Source: Eutreptiella sp. 'Long Island Sound 2002' (lineage: Eukaryota; Euglenozoa; Euglenophyceae; Eutreptiales; Eutreptiaceae). Taken from it: DNA of 64,000 nucleotides. The notes under the pieces were generated by a model, which saw only the letters and a list, made by a program, of their open reading frames with translations, did no database searches and was not told the DNA's origin. The stretch's first letter is position 1; the number at the start of each line of letters is the position of its first letter. The position numbers and the translations under genes are program-made. Where the stretch lies: NCBI GenBank assembly GCA_964036045.1, contig OZ038384.1, forward strand, positions 29,741,771 to 29,805,770, in the 5' to 3' direction. Shown here piece by piece: positions 32,904 to 44,185 of the stretch.

Positions 32904-33172
32904 CTTGTGTCGTTCAGTGCAGCATCCAGTGCTCGACCTCGAAGGTTGTCATGGAGGGGACAAGGGGAGAGCGACCCGATGCAGCCCCGCAGTTGCCCCT
33001 TGTTGTACCATCCGGTGAATGCAGCAGCTGCCTCATTGGCAACGGCGGCAGGGGCCGGCATTGGGGGAATGCCTTTGAAATGGCACTCCAGGACATGGAA
33101 ACAGTAATGCGCCATTTCAGGGATGGCAGTGATCGCCAATGAACTTTCACCGTGGGAAATGAAGTCTGACAT
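32904..33172 (-). CDS. AMMECR1: AMMECR1 domain protein, exon 1
   Basis: The minus-strand frame is open from 33310; candidate starts are ATG 33172 and ATG 33115. I show 33172. The sense EMAHYCFHVLECHF matches the family's start of domain, and KGQLRGCIGSLS holds the LRGCIG signature (32992-32975), the strongest marker of AMMECR1. It continues PLHDNLRGRALDAALNDTR to the donor at 32904/32903. Read without splicing, the frame departs from the family right after that donor, which supports the junction. Joined to exon 2 it gives about 155 residues, compared with roughly 200 for the full domain. A further upstream exon is possible, as the first residues are not conserved. Confidence 0.85.
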
Positions 33173-34787
33173 TGGCACAAGGCCTAATGGTTCATCTGCA
33201 GACAGAACATGGACAGCAGCTGGGGTATCAAACAACCTGGGGCACACAGCACACTCGCTTCCCATGGCCCCCTTGTCAACGTTTCCAACAGGGTATTGTG
33301 GTTGAAGCATGGCTCAGGAGTGAATACCTATTGACAGTATTGGTACTCCCCAACTCCGAATCTTAGAGGTGTTACACAGCGGTCACCTACATGCATAGTG
33401 CACTGTCTAGAAGAACTGGTCTGGTAGGGTCAGGGGAAGACCACTCCCTGGCAGCCAGCACCAAGGGAACTGGAGGTGGAGGATGTCACCTTGTCTGTAC
33501 AGTTGTAGGCTTTCAAGTGCCGCAACTCACTGACTGGCCGACTGGAACCTGGAAGGGCCACAGGGAGCCTTGTGGCGCCTGCAATAGTCATCTGAATCAG
33601 GACTGTGATATAGGCACACCCAACTGTAAGTGCATGATGCTCAATTCCAACGGCTGGCGCACTACTTTTTGGTGGAAGCACAAAACACAAAAGCATCCTC
33701 CATCTACATTCAAGTCAGAGCCGAGCACTAGGACTTCATTGAAACCTCTATTGTGACATAAATGACACGTTGGTACAATGTTGAATTGAATCCACATTGC
33801 ATATTCTTTCACACCTGTAGAAAACACCTATACAGCCTGTACCTGCACGGGCCTCCCAGTTTCTGTGCATTCACAATGCAATAGAGCATTCTCCTAAATT
33901 CTTGGTGGTGCAAAGTTGCTCAGGTTATAACAATTGACATCTGACATGAGAAAAGAATAATTTTTTTCATTTTTTTCATCGGCACTTATTTTCACTGAAA
34001 AATATTGATGTTTTTTACTATGTTCAAACTGATGTGTGCTGGAGCTCCTTCTACCTGGACATTATCTACCGGCACGATATCACACAATCATGTCAGACAT
34101 GGGACATCAAGATCTCATGTAAGATGTCGGACATGCCTCATAGGAGGAGGAGGAGGAGATGCGGTCCCCCGGGTGGAGGACATGGCAACGTGATGGAACA
34201 CAGGACAGGGACATTGAGTGCAAACCCAGGCCGCCACCCTTCTGAACCTACACCCCCGCACCCAAGGAACGGCGTCTGATGCCGCCAGAACAGGGGCGCC
34301 TGGATCCACTGGAATCCATGCACTACTCGGCTTCACAGTTTGCAAAAAAACCTCAAGCCAGGACGCCCCTGCCTTCACCCAAGCGGCGGCGACCAGAACC
34401 CACAGAACAGGCGCAAGGTGCGGACATGCAACCTCGGACGGACGACCAGCGCGCCAGCCCCGTCCTCCACCCGCGCGCCAGCCCCATGGCGCTTGCGAGC
34501 CCCCACCTACTTGGAACCGTCGCCGGTGGGCTGACCCCCTCGGGCCTGAACCGATTCAGCATTATGGCGGATGCTCTCCTCTTTGTCTCCTCCATATCCA
34601 CGCAACACCCCGGCGGTCCATGTCGCGGGTTCCACTCAGGCCCCAACGGAGGGGGGCGAGGCAGGGACCACAGATCCACTTCGGGTTCGCTCACTCCACG
34701 CGGGACTGGGGACTCACCACGCACGGGCGTCAGCCCTTAGCCCACCAGGTACGACCAAAGGGCGGTGTTTGGCCAACAGGTCACGGG
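33173..34787. other. No assignable gene
   Basis: GC-rich from about 34130 with overlapping frames on both strands and no recognisable motif. A short GGA/GAG run lies at 34141-34160. Confidence 0.35.
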
Positions 34788-35306
34788 GCAGGGGGGGGGG
34801 AAAAAGTGCAAATGAACTATCCAAAAAATGCAGTGCAAAAAAATGCAAAAAAAAGTGCAAATATGTGCAAAAAAGTGCAAAAAAATGCAACCATAAAAAT
34901 GCAATGACAAGGCAACACAATACACAACAGTGCACTACACAATGCGCTCCAAACATAACATTGAAACTAGTGATGTGGTTCTGAGGACACCTTTGCTCTC
35001 CGGGGCTCCGTACCTTTAAATACGGATACTGTGGAGGAGGATAGTGCTCTTGGTTTCGGCATTACGCCACTTTGAACCTACCTTCCACGTTCATTTTCCT
35101 CTTCCTCATCATTTGTATGTACCTGCGCACCAGCTTCTGGCTGCGTCACAGACATCAAAAGAGCGAAAACAACTCTGACAGGGCAGTGGAAACAAGTGCA
35201 AAAAGATGCAAAAAAGTGCAAAAAGTGCAAAAAATGGCTCAAAGTGAAAAGTGCAAACAAAAAAATTGCAAAAAAGTGCATTTGCACTCCCCCCCCCCCC
35301 CTGCAC
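34788..35306. mobile_element. Short inverted-repeat element (~0.52 kb)
   Basis: GCAGGGGGGGGGG followed by AAAAAGTGCAAATG (34788-34815) faces CATTTGCACT followed by a C run and CTGCACGG (35278-35306) in inverted orientation. Just inside both ends are GTGCAAAAAA-type repeats. It looks like a MITE-like non-autonomous element, or two similar simple repeats. Confidence 0.35.
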
Positions 35307-35689
35307 GGGGGCCTCGTCTGCCGCCCGGTCCCACATCCCCCCCCCCCAGGCCTCATGCCAACACCCACAAGCGGTTGGGCACAACCCCCTTAACGTAGTT
35401 CCTAGTCGGGTACACATTTGAGGGGAATAGGCGCCCCAGAATTATCACTATGTGGGCCCCAGCAGCTGGTATGAGATCAGGGCTTGGAACTGAACCATGT
35501 GCAGGGGGGCCTACAACAAGTCTCGCAGGTGGCCGGCCCCCAAGCAATCGTGCGGGCGTTGGATCTCAAACAATCCCATGTACCAATGCCCGGGGGTGGT
35601 AGGGTGGGTCCCACACTCATTAGCCGGGGGATCGAAGCGTGCAGGGAACCGGGAGGACAGTCCCCACAATTGTCCCTAAGGATACTAGA

Positions 35690-37500
35690 AACACCCAGTA
35701 TCCGAAACGGGGTGGGGACCCGGTGAAACCCGGCAGGGCTCCCATGTCATGTCCGAAAGGGGGCAGGGCCCCCGGTGTTTGAAAGGGGGAAAGGCCACGG
35801 TGACCAAATTAGGGCATGGCCCCGGTGTCGGAAACGGGGTGGGGCTTGGTGTCCGAAACAAGGCGCCCCAGTGTCCTAAGCGGGGCGGGGCAGCGGTGCC
35901 CAAAATAGGGAGGGGCCACGGTGTCCGAAATAAGAAGGGGGCCTAGTGTCCAAAACGAGGCAAGGCCGCGGTGTCTGAAGCGGTGCGGGGCCTCGGTGTG
36001 CAAAGCAAAGCAGGGCCCCGGTGTCCGAAACGAGCTGAGCCCCGGGGGCTAGGCCCTGGTGTTTGAAATCAGGCAAGGGCTCGATGACTGAAACAAGACA
36101 GGGCCGCGGTGTCCAAAATGGGGCAGGGATTCTGTGACCGACACCGGGCAGGTGTCCAAAATTGGGTGGGGCCCCGGCGTCCGGAACCGGCCGGGGCCCC
36201 GGTGGCCGAAATGCGGCATGGCCCTGGTGGCCGAAACTTGGCAAGGCCACGGTGTCCCAAGAGGGGCGGGAGCATGGTGTCCGAAACGGGGCATGGCCCC
36301 AGTGTCCAAAGCGGGGTAGGGGCTAGGCGACCGAAACGTGGCAACGCCTCGGTGTCCAAAACGGGGCAAAGCCGGGAGACCGAAATGGGGCTGGGCCCCG
36401 GTGTCTGAGACGGAGCAGGGGCGTGGCGTCCGAAACGGGGCCAAGCACGGGTGCCCAAAACAGAGCTGCGCCCCAACGTCCGAAACGCTGCGAGTCCCTG
36501 TTGACCCAAGCAGGGCCGAGCCTTAGTGTCCGAAACCCGGCATGGCCCTGGTGACCAAAACCAGGTAGGGCCCTGGCTACCAAAACGGGGCGCGCCCTGT
36601 GGGTAACCACAAAGGTGAGGGCCTCGGTGTCCGAAATGGGACTGGGTGCCGATGTCTGAAACCGGGCGAGATCACGCTGACCTTTACGGGGCCGGGCCTT
36701 GGTGACCGAAATGGGGTTGGGCCCTAGTGTCCGAAAGGGGGTAGGGCCCCGTGGCTGAAACGGGGCTGGGCTCTTGTGTCGGAAAGAGGGCTAGCCCCCG
36801 GTGTCCAAAATGAGGCTAGACTGTGGCATTCAAAACGGGGCAGGGCCCCGGTGTCCGAAGTAGGGAGGGGGCCCGGTCTTGCAGAATTGGAGCAACTTCA
36901 TCAAAGCAAGTTTATCCGTCCAACAAGGGCCCCTTGTTGTTTTGGTCACCGGGGCCCTGGACATTTTGGACACCGGTGCTCAGCCCTGTGAACTCCGGGG
37001 ACCCGCACCTTCGCGGTCACCCAGGTTGCCCAACCTCCGTTTAGGTCACTGAGGCCCTGCACGGTTTTGGACACGGGGGCCCAGCCTGGTTTCGGAAGCC
37101 GGGGCCTCACCCCTACTTTGGAGACTGGGGCCTTGCCCCGTTTCGGAGACTAGGGCCTGTGTGAGACACCGGGGCCACCCCCACATTGGTCACCGTGGCC
37201 TCTCCCGGTTTCGGAAACTAGGGCCTCGGCGCATTCCGGACAAAGGGTTTGTGCCCCATTTTAGGCTGCAGCGTTGAGTACTATTTCAGTCACTTGTTGC
37301 GGACACCGGGGCCCTTCCTCATGTGGGACACCAGGGCCCTGTCTCGTTTTGGACGTCGCCCCCGCCCTGCTCTGCTGGTGCGGTCATCGAGGGAGGCTTT
37401 CAGACATAGGGGACCAACCCCCCTTTCGGGCACCAGGGCCCCACGTGCGTTGGTCATGGGGCCCCTGCCTTGTTTCATACACCGGGGCCCCTCACTGCTT
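35690..37500. repeat. GC-rich minisatellite with orientation switch
   Basis: From about 35700 to 36870 the unit reads GTGTCCGAAACGGGGCAGGG with CCCCG spacers, period about 25-40 bases. From about 36930 to 37500 the same unit is present in reverse complement (CCGTTTCGGACACCGGGGCC form). The switch lies near 36880-36940. The Pro/Arg/Gly-rich frames over it are repeat artefacts. Confidence 0.9.
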
Positions 37501-37759
37501 CGGACAATCCTTTGTCGCAGAAAAATTTCCATTCGGGTTCGTTATCAGGTATGTGTATAAGGTCTGATGTCTGGTGTCTAATGTGGCATGTTGTGTTTAC
37601 AGTGTATACAAGAAGATGTTTGATATGCCTGATATAGGTTTGATGCTTGGAGCAGGGGGGGGGGGGGCAAAATGGGTGTGCCAAAACCTGATGCCCCCCA
37701 TCCCCCCCGCAAAAAAAGAAAAAAACAAACGGGTTGCTAAACAGGAGCATGGAAAAAAA

Positions 37760-40132
37760 TCAAGCCAACATGGGAAAACATGGAAACACGGGAAAGTTTG
37801 TTGGCATCAAATTGCGAAGATACAGCAGCAAACTGAGTCTCCAAGTGACCTTCTTGAAAGAGACATATGGCAGATGGGCAGCAAGCGGCTTGGGCGAAAG
37901 GATAGTAATCAATCCCTCCAACCGCATGCCCTTCAATTCGCCCCTTGCTTGATTGGGCAACCTGCTTTGGAAGGCAAGTATTTCGCTTGCGAGGTCGTGG
38001 TACACGGTGATGGAGGAAGTTGTCCGGCCGAAAAACAAGCCAGCGCTCGTGACATCCTTTGAATAACGGGCGGATTAGGAACCAACAATGATGACAAGTG
38101 CCTTGTTTTTGGATGCAGCCTTCATGAGAATTGGATCAGCCGAGCCGGATGACTCGTGCGAAAGGTCAAAATAGATGAGATTGCACCACTCGGACATGGG
38201 TGGATCCCCTAGCAGGCCTTTCTTGTCTATGTTGAAGAGGTTAGGCTCATAAGGCGGAACTGACAGAGTTGTAAGGGTGGTTGGATCTGACCGCGGGGCT
38301 CCTTCACCTTGGGGAACTACCGCTTTGGCTTTGGGTCTGTGTTCAGAGGGTTGCTTGAGACGCTGCCTGATCAACCCATAATACGTGTTCTTGAAGAAAT
38401 CAACATTCTTGAGCTCATTCCAACACAGATCATGAGCACGATCTAATAACTTCGCAGCTGCTTATCAACTCACTTTCGGTCCCAGACATGCGGCTCCAAG
38501 TTCGGTGATATCTCTCAGCAACGCCTTGTTTTTGTGATCCGGTGAATGGTGCATAATACGGTGGCGGATGGAGAAAGGAGTTCTACTTTGGCTGGGATGG
38601 ATGACTGATGCCGGTGCAACTTCCAGAATGTTACTCAACCTCTACTGTGGCTTGGCTTGCATGAGACGACTCGAGATGTGCAGCTTTGCTAGTTTCTTCA
38701 ACAAACCCGACGCTTCCGGATTTACCAGCCATTCGAGAAACCCTTTGCACGCATCCGTCAGTAGCCATCCGACATCCTTGAACATGTCGTAGGTAATCGC
38801 ATGTGTCAGTTCCAGCTCTTTGCAAATGTGATGGAATCTTCCTGTGTGACTGGGTCCATACGGCCAATGGTGTTTTTCATTGGCTTCCAATCCCTCACAG
38901 CCAGCGCCTCCTATACAGCATAACGGCGTCAACTTCGATTTCGGCTACATAATTATTGACCATGCACAATGGAAATTACGAGGGATGACGGGATGACAAT
39001 AGAGAACACTATACCGTCTCTTTTGCAGTGGGCTTCACTTTGAACTGACCATTCAAACTTTTGGTGGTATCCCAGAGTTGGGCATTCGTCAGCATGTGAG
39101 TTTCGTCATTCTCCCTAGTTGCCACAATGGCCTGCAGAAAGAACTCAACAACTTCGCGGAACTCAGTTTCACGACTAGCCGTCTGGAATCTTTGGTGCTG
39201 CCCACACTTACGCAGACACACTTCAATGGGGATCCCTGCCTTCAAAAATGTCGCATTGGCATACTCCAAAGCCGGAACCATGTCACACATGCTCATCATC
39301 TCTTTTTGCTTCTTCGGTAGTATGTGGAGATTGCAAGCAAGATGTTGACCACCAATGGACCAATAGCCTTCAACTGCAGAAATGGATATGACATTTGGCC
39401 ACATCCGGCAAAAGAGGAATGGACGCCATTCCAACCGGACGCCATTCCGAAACAGGGAATAAGAACATACCTCCACCTCCTTTCTCCACAACGCCCACCG
39501 TATGCTAGAGCATACGGTGGGTCGTTGATGAGGGATCTCGTGTTCTTCTTCAAGCGCTTAGCGTTCACCCTGCGGGGTTTGACCGTACTTGAGTTCCAAG
39601 TCGAAGTTGGGACTTGCTTTGTTTCAAGGATCCATTCCGAAAAGCTCTCTCCATCAAGCAAATAGGCGCGCTTCCTTGCTTGATCCGGATCTGTCCAATC
39701 AACATCATCATCGGATGACACATCCTTACTCTAAGGCGTGACAAAAGGCTGCTCATCCAGATCTTCATCATTTTCATCCACCATCGGGTTCTGTTGTTCG
39801 GGCTCGTGAAAGGTGATAGCACCATTCTCATCAATTTCGGGCTTCCCTGGAATCGTGTCCATGATACATTCTTCGAACTCGGCCACTTCGTCCTTGTCCC
39901 ATTCAGCACGCAGAGCGCCCAAGTCGAGACCACAGCAGTTGACGAGGCATTGAGCGGCTCTTAGGATACCTTCTTGGTACTCCCCTATTGAATCCAATAC
40001 GATAATGCCATACTCTTTCCATCGGTTCAACGGCGTTTTTACCTCATCGGAAACGGCTATCGGCTTACTTCCTTCAGCGAGGGGTTCACCATCTTGTTTC
40101 TTGTGTGACTTCCTTTTGCCGGATGTGGTCAT
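37760..40132 (-). pseudogene. Decayed intron-containing gene of unknown function
   Basis: Minus-strand sense from ATG 40132 (MTTSGKRKSHKKQ, a basic start) to TGA 37762-37760. An acidic region is followed by TAG at 39733-39731; the same frame then goes on with SKDVSSDDDVDWTDPDQA. One frameshift near 39320 leads to MVPALEYANATFLKAG and the rest of that exon. A 70-base GT-AG intron (39014-38945) joins in frame to the part with DMFKDVGWLLTDACKGF. The frame continues through TAG 38644-38642, meets TGA and TAA near 38467-38462 beside a GTGAGT, resumes as LLDRAHDLCWNELKNV, and passes one TAA (38077-38075). No domain recognised. The spliceable intron and long-range frame agreement argue for a real gene. 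The stops argue that it is no longer functional, or that exon boundaries are missed. Confidence 0.45.
39494..39521. repeat. Perfect 28-bp palindrome
   Basis: CCCACCGTATGCT, two loop bases (AG), AGCATACGGTGGG. It lies within the decayed gene above. Confidence 0.9.
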
Positions 40133-40177
40133 AGCTGTGGAAGGTGTGCAAGTGTGATACATCTGATGTAGACGCAT

Positions 40178-41411
40178 GAGCGTCAGACAAACAAGAAACT
40201 AGGGTACACGTGCCTTCAGTGCCTTTGCTGAGAACCATGTCCTTCAAGATCGTACCACTAGACGTTATCAGAAGGGTCTGGAACATCTGGAGTATCGGTA
40301 TCTATGGGCTCCTTCTCCTGGGGAAGCTGACCGGCGGAATCTGTTTCCATGGAGAAGAGAGGCTACATGCAACAAAAAGGTCCTTGAAATTTCGGTGTCC
40401 AGCTCATCGCGGATTCCAAAAGGGATGTTTGGGCAACAAGCCTACCGCAAATGGAACAAAGAGGATAAATCCAACAGCCAAAAAAATGTTATGCGCTGGA
40501 AATGTGCTGTTTTCTTCGAAGGTCCGCCGTTGCAAGAACGGTCGAGTTGCAACTTGGTGATACATGACAATGTGAATGCGATGGCACGTTAACCGTATTG
40601 CATTTGGATTTGTTGTGCCGATCAAAACAAGGATGAATGAAACACCGGCCATGAGGTTTTTGGCCAGTGGCCAGTACATTCTTTATTTCAACGTTTATTT
40701 TTGACTTTTTTGTGTTTTCTGTCAAAAAAGTGCATGACATGAATGAGTGTACATGGCGTGTCTGTGTGTGCATATATGCCATCACCCACATCAGAGATCT
40801 TCCCACTATGATGCACCATGCCGGGTGACACACAATGCCAATCACCTCCCTTCACCTGCAACAGATTCCAAGTTTGATACCCTCAAAGATGCAAAAACGC
40901 ACAAATGATGCAAGGATGCGTCACAGGGAGGACAAAAACCATCAGCAACGAATGTAGAAATGTCAATAAATTCCGATAAGCGTCAATAAACAACGGTTAT
41001 CCCCCCCAAAGGGCATTTTTTGAAAAATAAACGCATGAACGCGTTTATTTGCCATTTGGCCAATGACCTGGCCAGTACTTAATTCATCCTTGGATCAAAA
41101 TGGAACATGTGAGCTAGGTCCCTCACTATCCTCATTAGGGGAAGTAAAATAGCTGCTAGACACTTCTGAATCAAACAAGACATGGCTTTCTTCACCTGGC
41201 TGTGAGCCAGAATCTGAGGATGTGTCGGATCAATATGAACTATCGGAATCTGAGTCACAATGGGATCCCGTATCTGAACTCCATGCGCCAGATCCGGTAG
41301 AACTAGAACCCACATAAGAGTCGCTAGCTGGACCAGCAGCCGCCATAAACACAACCGGTGCAAGCCAGGCAGGCAGCTTGGATGCAAAAAGATGAACCGC
41401 TGTAGCACGTG
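40178..41411. other. No firm gene
   Basis: Minus-strand sense near 41340-41100 is rich in Ser and Asp in one frame (GSGAWSSDTGSHCDSDSDS) and could be a remnant exon, but its ends cannot be placed. Confidence 0.3.
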
Positions 41412-41651
41412 TTAGAGTTTTGACTGCGATGCAGCTTTAGGTTCAGGCTTCAGAGCACCGGGTTTGGGCTTAGGGGCGGAGGCAACATATTGCACCAGAG
41501 CAAGTTGCGCCCTTGGCTTCTTTCTTACCAGTTTCGGTTTGGGGACGGGGCATTTTTTGTATGCACGTTTCAGTTTGTTGAAACGTTTTCCAAAATCGGA
41601 CATTTTGGGGACCTCCCCGTTGCCAGGAACCATACCACGTTGCAGTTGCAT
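41412..41651 (-). CDS. Small basic Lys/Pro-rich protein, hypothetical
   Basis: A 79-codon minus-strand frame from ATG 41651 (or ATG 41603) to TAA 41414-41412. The sense is strongly basic with Pro-Lys repeats (KPKLVRKKPR, PKPKPGALKPEPK). It could be a nucleic-acid-binding tail or a leftover of the Ser/Asp-rich frame just downstream. No family recognised. Confidence 0.25.
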   Translation of the reverse strand: MQLQRGMVPGNGEVPKMSDFGKRFNKLKRAYKKCPVPKPKLVRKKPRAQLALVQYVASAPKPKPGALKPEPKAASQSKL

Positions 41652-41932
41652 TACAAGCGTGTGCCATGCAAACGTTTATTGTGCTCTCAAGGAGGTCTTT
41701 GTACGGATCTACAAAATGACATTTGCGTGTGGCATGTGCAATTATCTGGCGGCATCTAAGCTGATGGGTTTGGAGTGATTACCGGGGAAAGTGGAATCCC
41801 CCAGCCACTTGGGCGATCCGAAGTTTGTTTTTTACGCGCCTCAAACGAAAGGGATTGTTGATTTTTTATAAGCTTCAAAAAGTGCTTGCATGTGGAGGAT
41901 TGTTTGCCACACAGAAGGAGTGTAATAATACC

Positions 41933-43198
41933 CTACTTCCTGTCAACTTCCTCCCCTCCTCTGCCTCCAATGCAGGCAAAATGGTCACTAAATTTGTCAG
42001 CTATTTTCATATTCGTATGTTTGTGCAATCGACCAGCAAGACGCGAGAGCATAGCCTCGCATGGTTCTTCCGAAAACATTGAAGCGGGAATGGAGGCATG
42101 CGTCCGGGTCCACAAAACCATTGCAAGGACAAGGGAACAAATATACTCGTGATGTTTACCGTCAACATCCTCCAACCCACGCAAAAAGGCAAGGAACTCA
42201 AGGCACTTTTCGATCACCTTTTTCACATTCGATCCGGTACCCGGGCCGGTATGTTTCCAATGCCAATCGCTAACTTGGATGCCGATTGCCAGCATGGCAA
42301 GCATGTAACCACTCACAAGGGGGTGTCGTGCCGTCAGGAACTTATTTGTTTCACCAGATCTGGCAAAACGCTTGATCTCGGGACGAATGCCGTCAGATGC
42401 AAGGTAGAGAATCAACATTGTTTTTTTTTTTTGCTGATAAAGCTTAGGGAAGCCATACACTTGGGTGGTTGCAGGGGCGTTCAAGAAAGTGCTGTGAGAT
42501 ACACTCGCGAATGACCAGAGGGATGCCTTGTACAAATAGTGTACGGCCTGCTTGTAACCATGCCATACGGCGAAACAAAGGGGAAAGGGGCGTATGGCCT
42601 CCCGCACACCAAGACACGAGGTTACACGACCGTACATACCTTTCAATACACAAATAAATATTAACACCAACCGTGAACCCCACGAAAGTACTTTTAAGGT
42701 TTGTCCAAATGTCATCAAACGATGCAAGGGCATGTGTCAAACCAACGGTTTTGGGAATTTTGTGCAACACCAGTGAGTACGGACACCTGGGGGGTGAACG
42801 ACCTTTTGTCTGACAACATCAAGAGGTGCTCGAAGCTGTGTGCGTTCATAGCATTGAATCAAGAAATTTGCACATAGCACACGAAGGTTCGATAGCAAGA
42901 GAGAGAAAGAGGCCGAAGCATTTGTTACCGCAACTACTAGTTGTCTGGGGGTGGGGTATCCAGGAAAGTGTGAGACCCCTTCATGAAGGGCAACCGAAGT
43001 ACCAATTGGTGCCAGTATTGCGATTTTGGTTTGGGTGAATGTCCCATTGACATCGGTGAAAGTTATCCCCCCATAGGCCGCAAACAAGACCACAGTCAGC
43101 AGATAGAACTTCATTTCGCATCTGCTCCCCTCTTTCACGGGTTTTCGGGGGGCAAGATGCCACCAAACCGAAGCCTCGTAGTTGGGAACGTTGATCAT
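41933..43198 (-). pseudogene. Decayed gene of unknown family, copy C
   Basis: One minus-strand frame of about 420 codons broken by a single TGA (42739-42737) and ended by TAG 41935-41933. Motif PLCFAVWHGYKQAV (W at 42565) corresponds to WQPYKYAV in copy A and WHPYKYA in copy B, preceded at similar distance by a hydrophobic LIFICVLKGMYGR stretch. This is the longest copy and shows what follows the motif: SDWHWKHTGPGTGSNVKKVI, then an aliphatic helix near the EYICSLVLAMVLWTRTHAS motif, then EEPCEAMLSRLAGRLHKHT. A further open frame upstream (43515-43237) may be an earlier exon. Function unknown; a dispersed multicopy family suggests a mobile-element protein. Confidence 0.45.
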
Positions 43199-43515
43199 GG
43201 GTTACGGAGTCTTCAAGAAAGTCATTAGAGTGAAGCCTATACTTCCGCTCGAATACATAGTTTTCGCATGGCCCAGTACAATGCATACACATACGCAAAT
43301 GTGCGCAAAATCCACTCGTGTTTGCTCGGGCCGTCTACCATATCCTTCCGTAGTTTGGCGAGATCCTGTGTCCGCTTGTCGTACCTGATTGCAAGGGCAA
43401 ACTGAACAAATGATGTTGCTGGGGGATTTGAAGTTGCACATGCAAGCAGCTGCATTCTACAACTGCAGACCTTTCGCTTTGCTAGAAATATACGTAACCG
43501 GGTTGAGGTCTTCAA

Positions 43516-44185
43516 AAACTCAGTGATCTAGAAAACAAGTTACACCAGATCCGGTTAAAAAAGCAACCGTTACTTTCGATTTACACATCTAAATACCACC
43601 AGACGACCAATCTCACTTGGATTTGTTGCTGGTATTGGTCGGGGCGCAACACGGGACTACTGTGAGTAACACACCACAATGTGTAGGGAAACAAACAAGC
43701 ACCATGCATTTGCAAGGCAATGGCCGTTTGAATCGCGACTCATCTGCGAGATCTTTGGGGAATGATAGGCCTCAAACGTCGCAGCAGACCATCAATACAG
43801 CAGAGTAACACAGAATTATGACAGAGCAGAACGAGAATTACGACCGAGTAATTACAAATATCAAATAGCAGGGTGATCACAACTCACAGATTGTGTATGC
43901 ATGTGCCTCTGTATAGTACGTGAGACTGGACTTTTGTGTGTTGCACAGGGTGTTTCTGACCATGTTGGCTGTGGATTCACAGACAAGCATGACAACAACC
44001 AATTTGAGCAGTGCATGTTGTTGAGTGCAAGGGTGTAAGGTGCAGTTTTGGATTTTACGGAAAACTGCACCGTTTTTGCAGCATTGTTCCTGTGCAACAA
44101 TCAGTACCATATCGATTGGTAGCATCATTGGGTGCTTGCAGCGTGAAGCTCCGTGATCAGATTGAGTGCATCGTCTTGTGAATCC
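43516..44185. other. No gene seen
   Basis: Moderate-complexity sequence between copy C and the coiled-coil gene. No convincing frame; it may contain the promoters of both divergent genes. Confidence 0.35.

Noticed and set aside
35809-36610. Overlapping minus-strand frames with FGHRGPAPF-like repeats
   Set aside because: Products of the GC-rich minisatellite in different frames.
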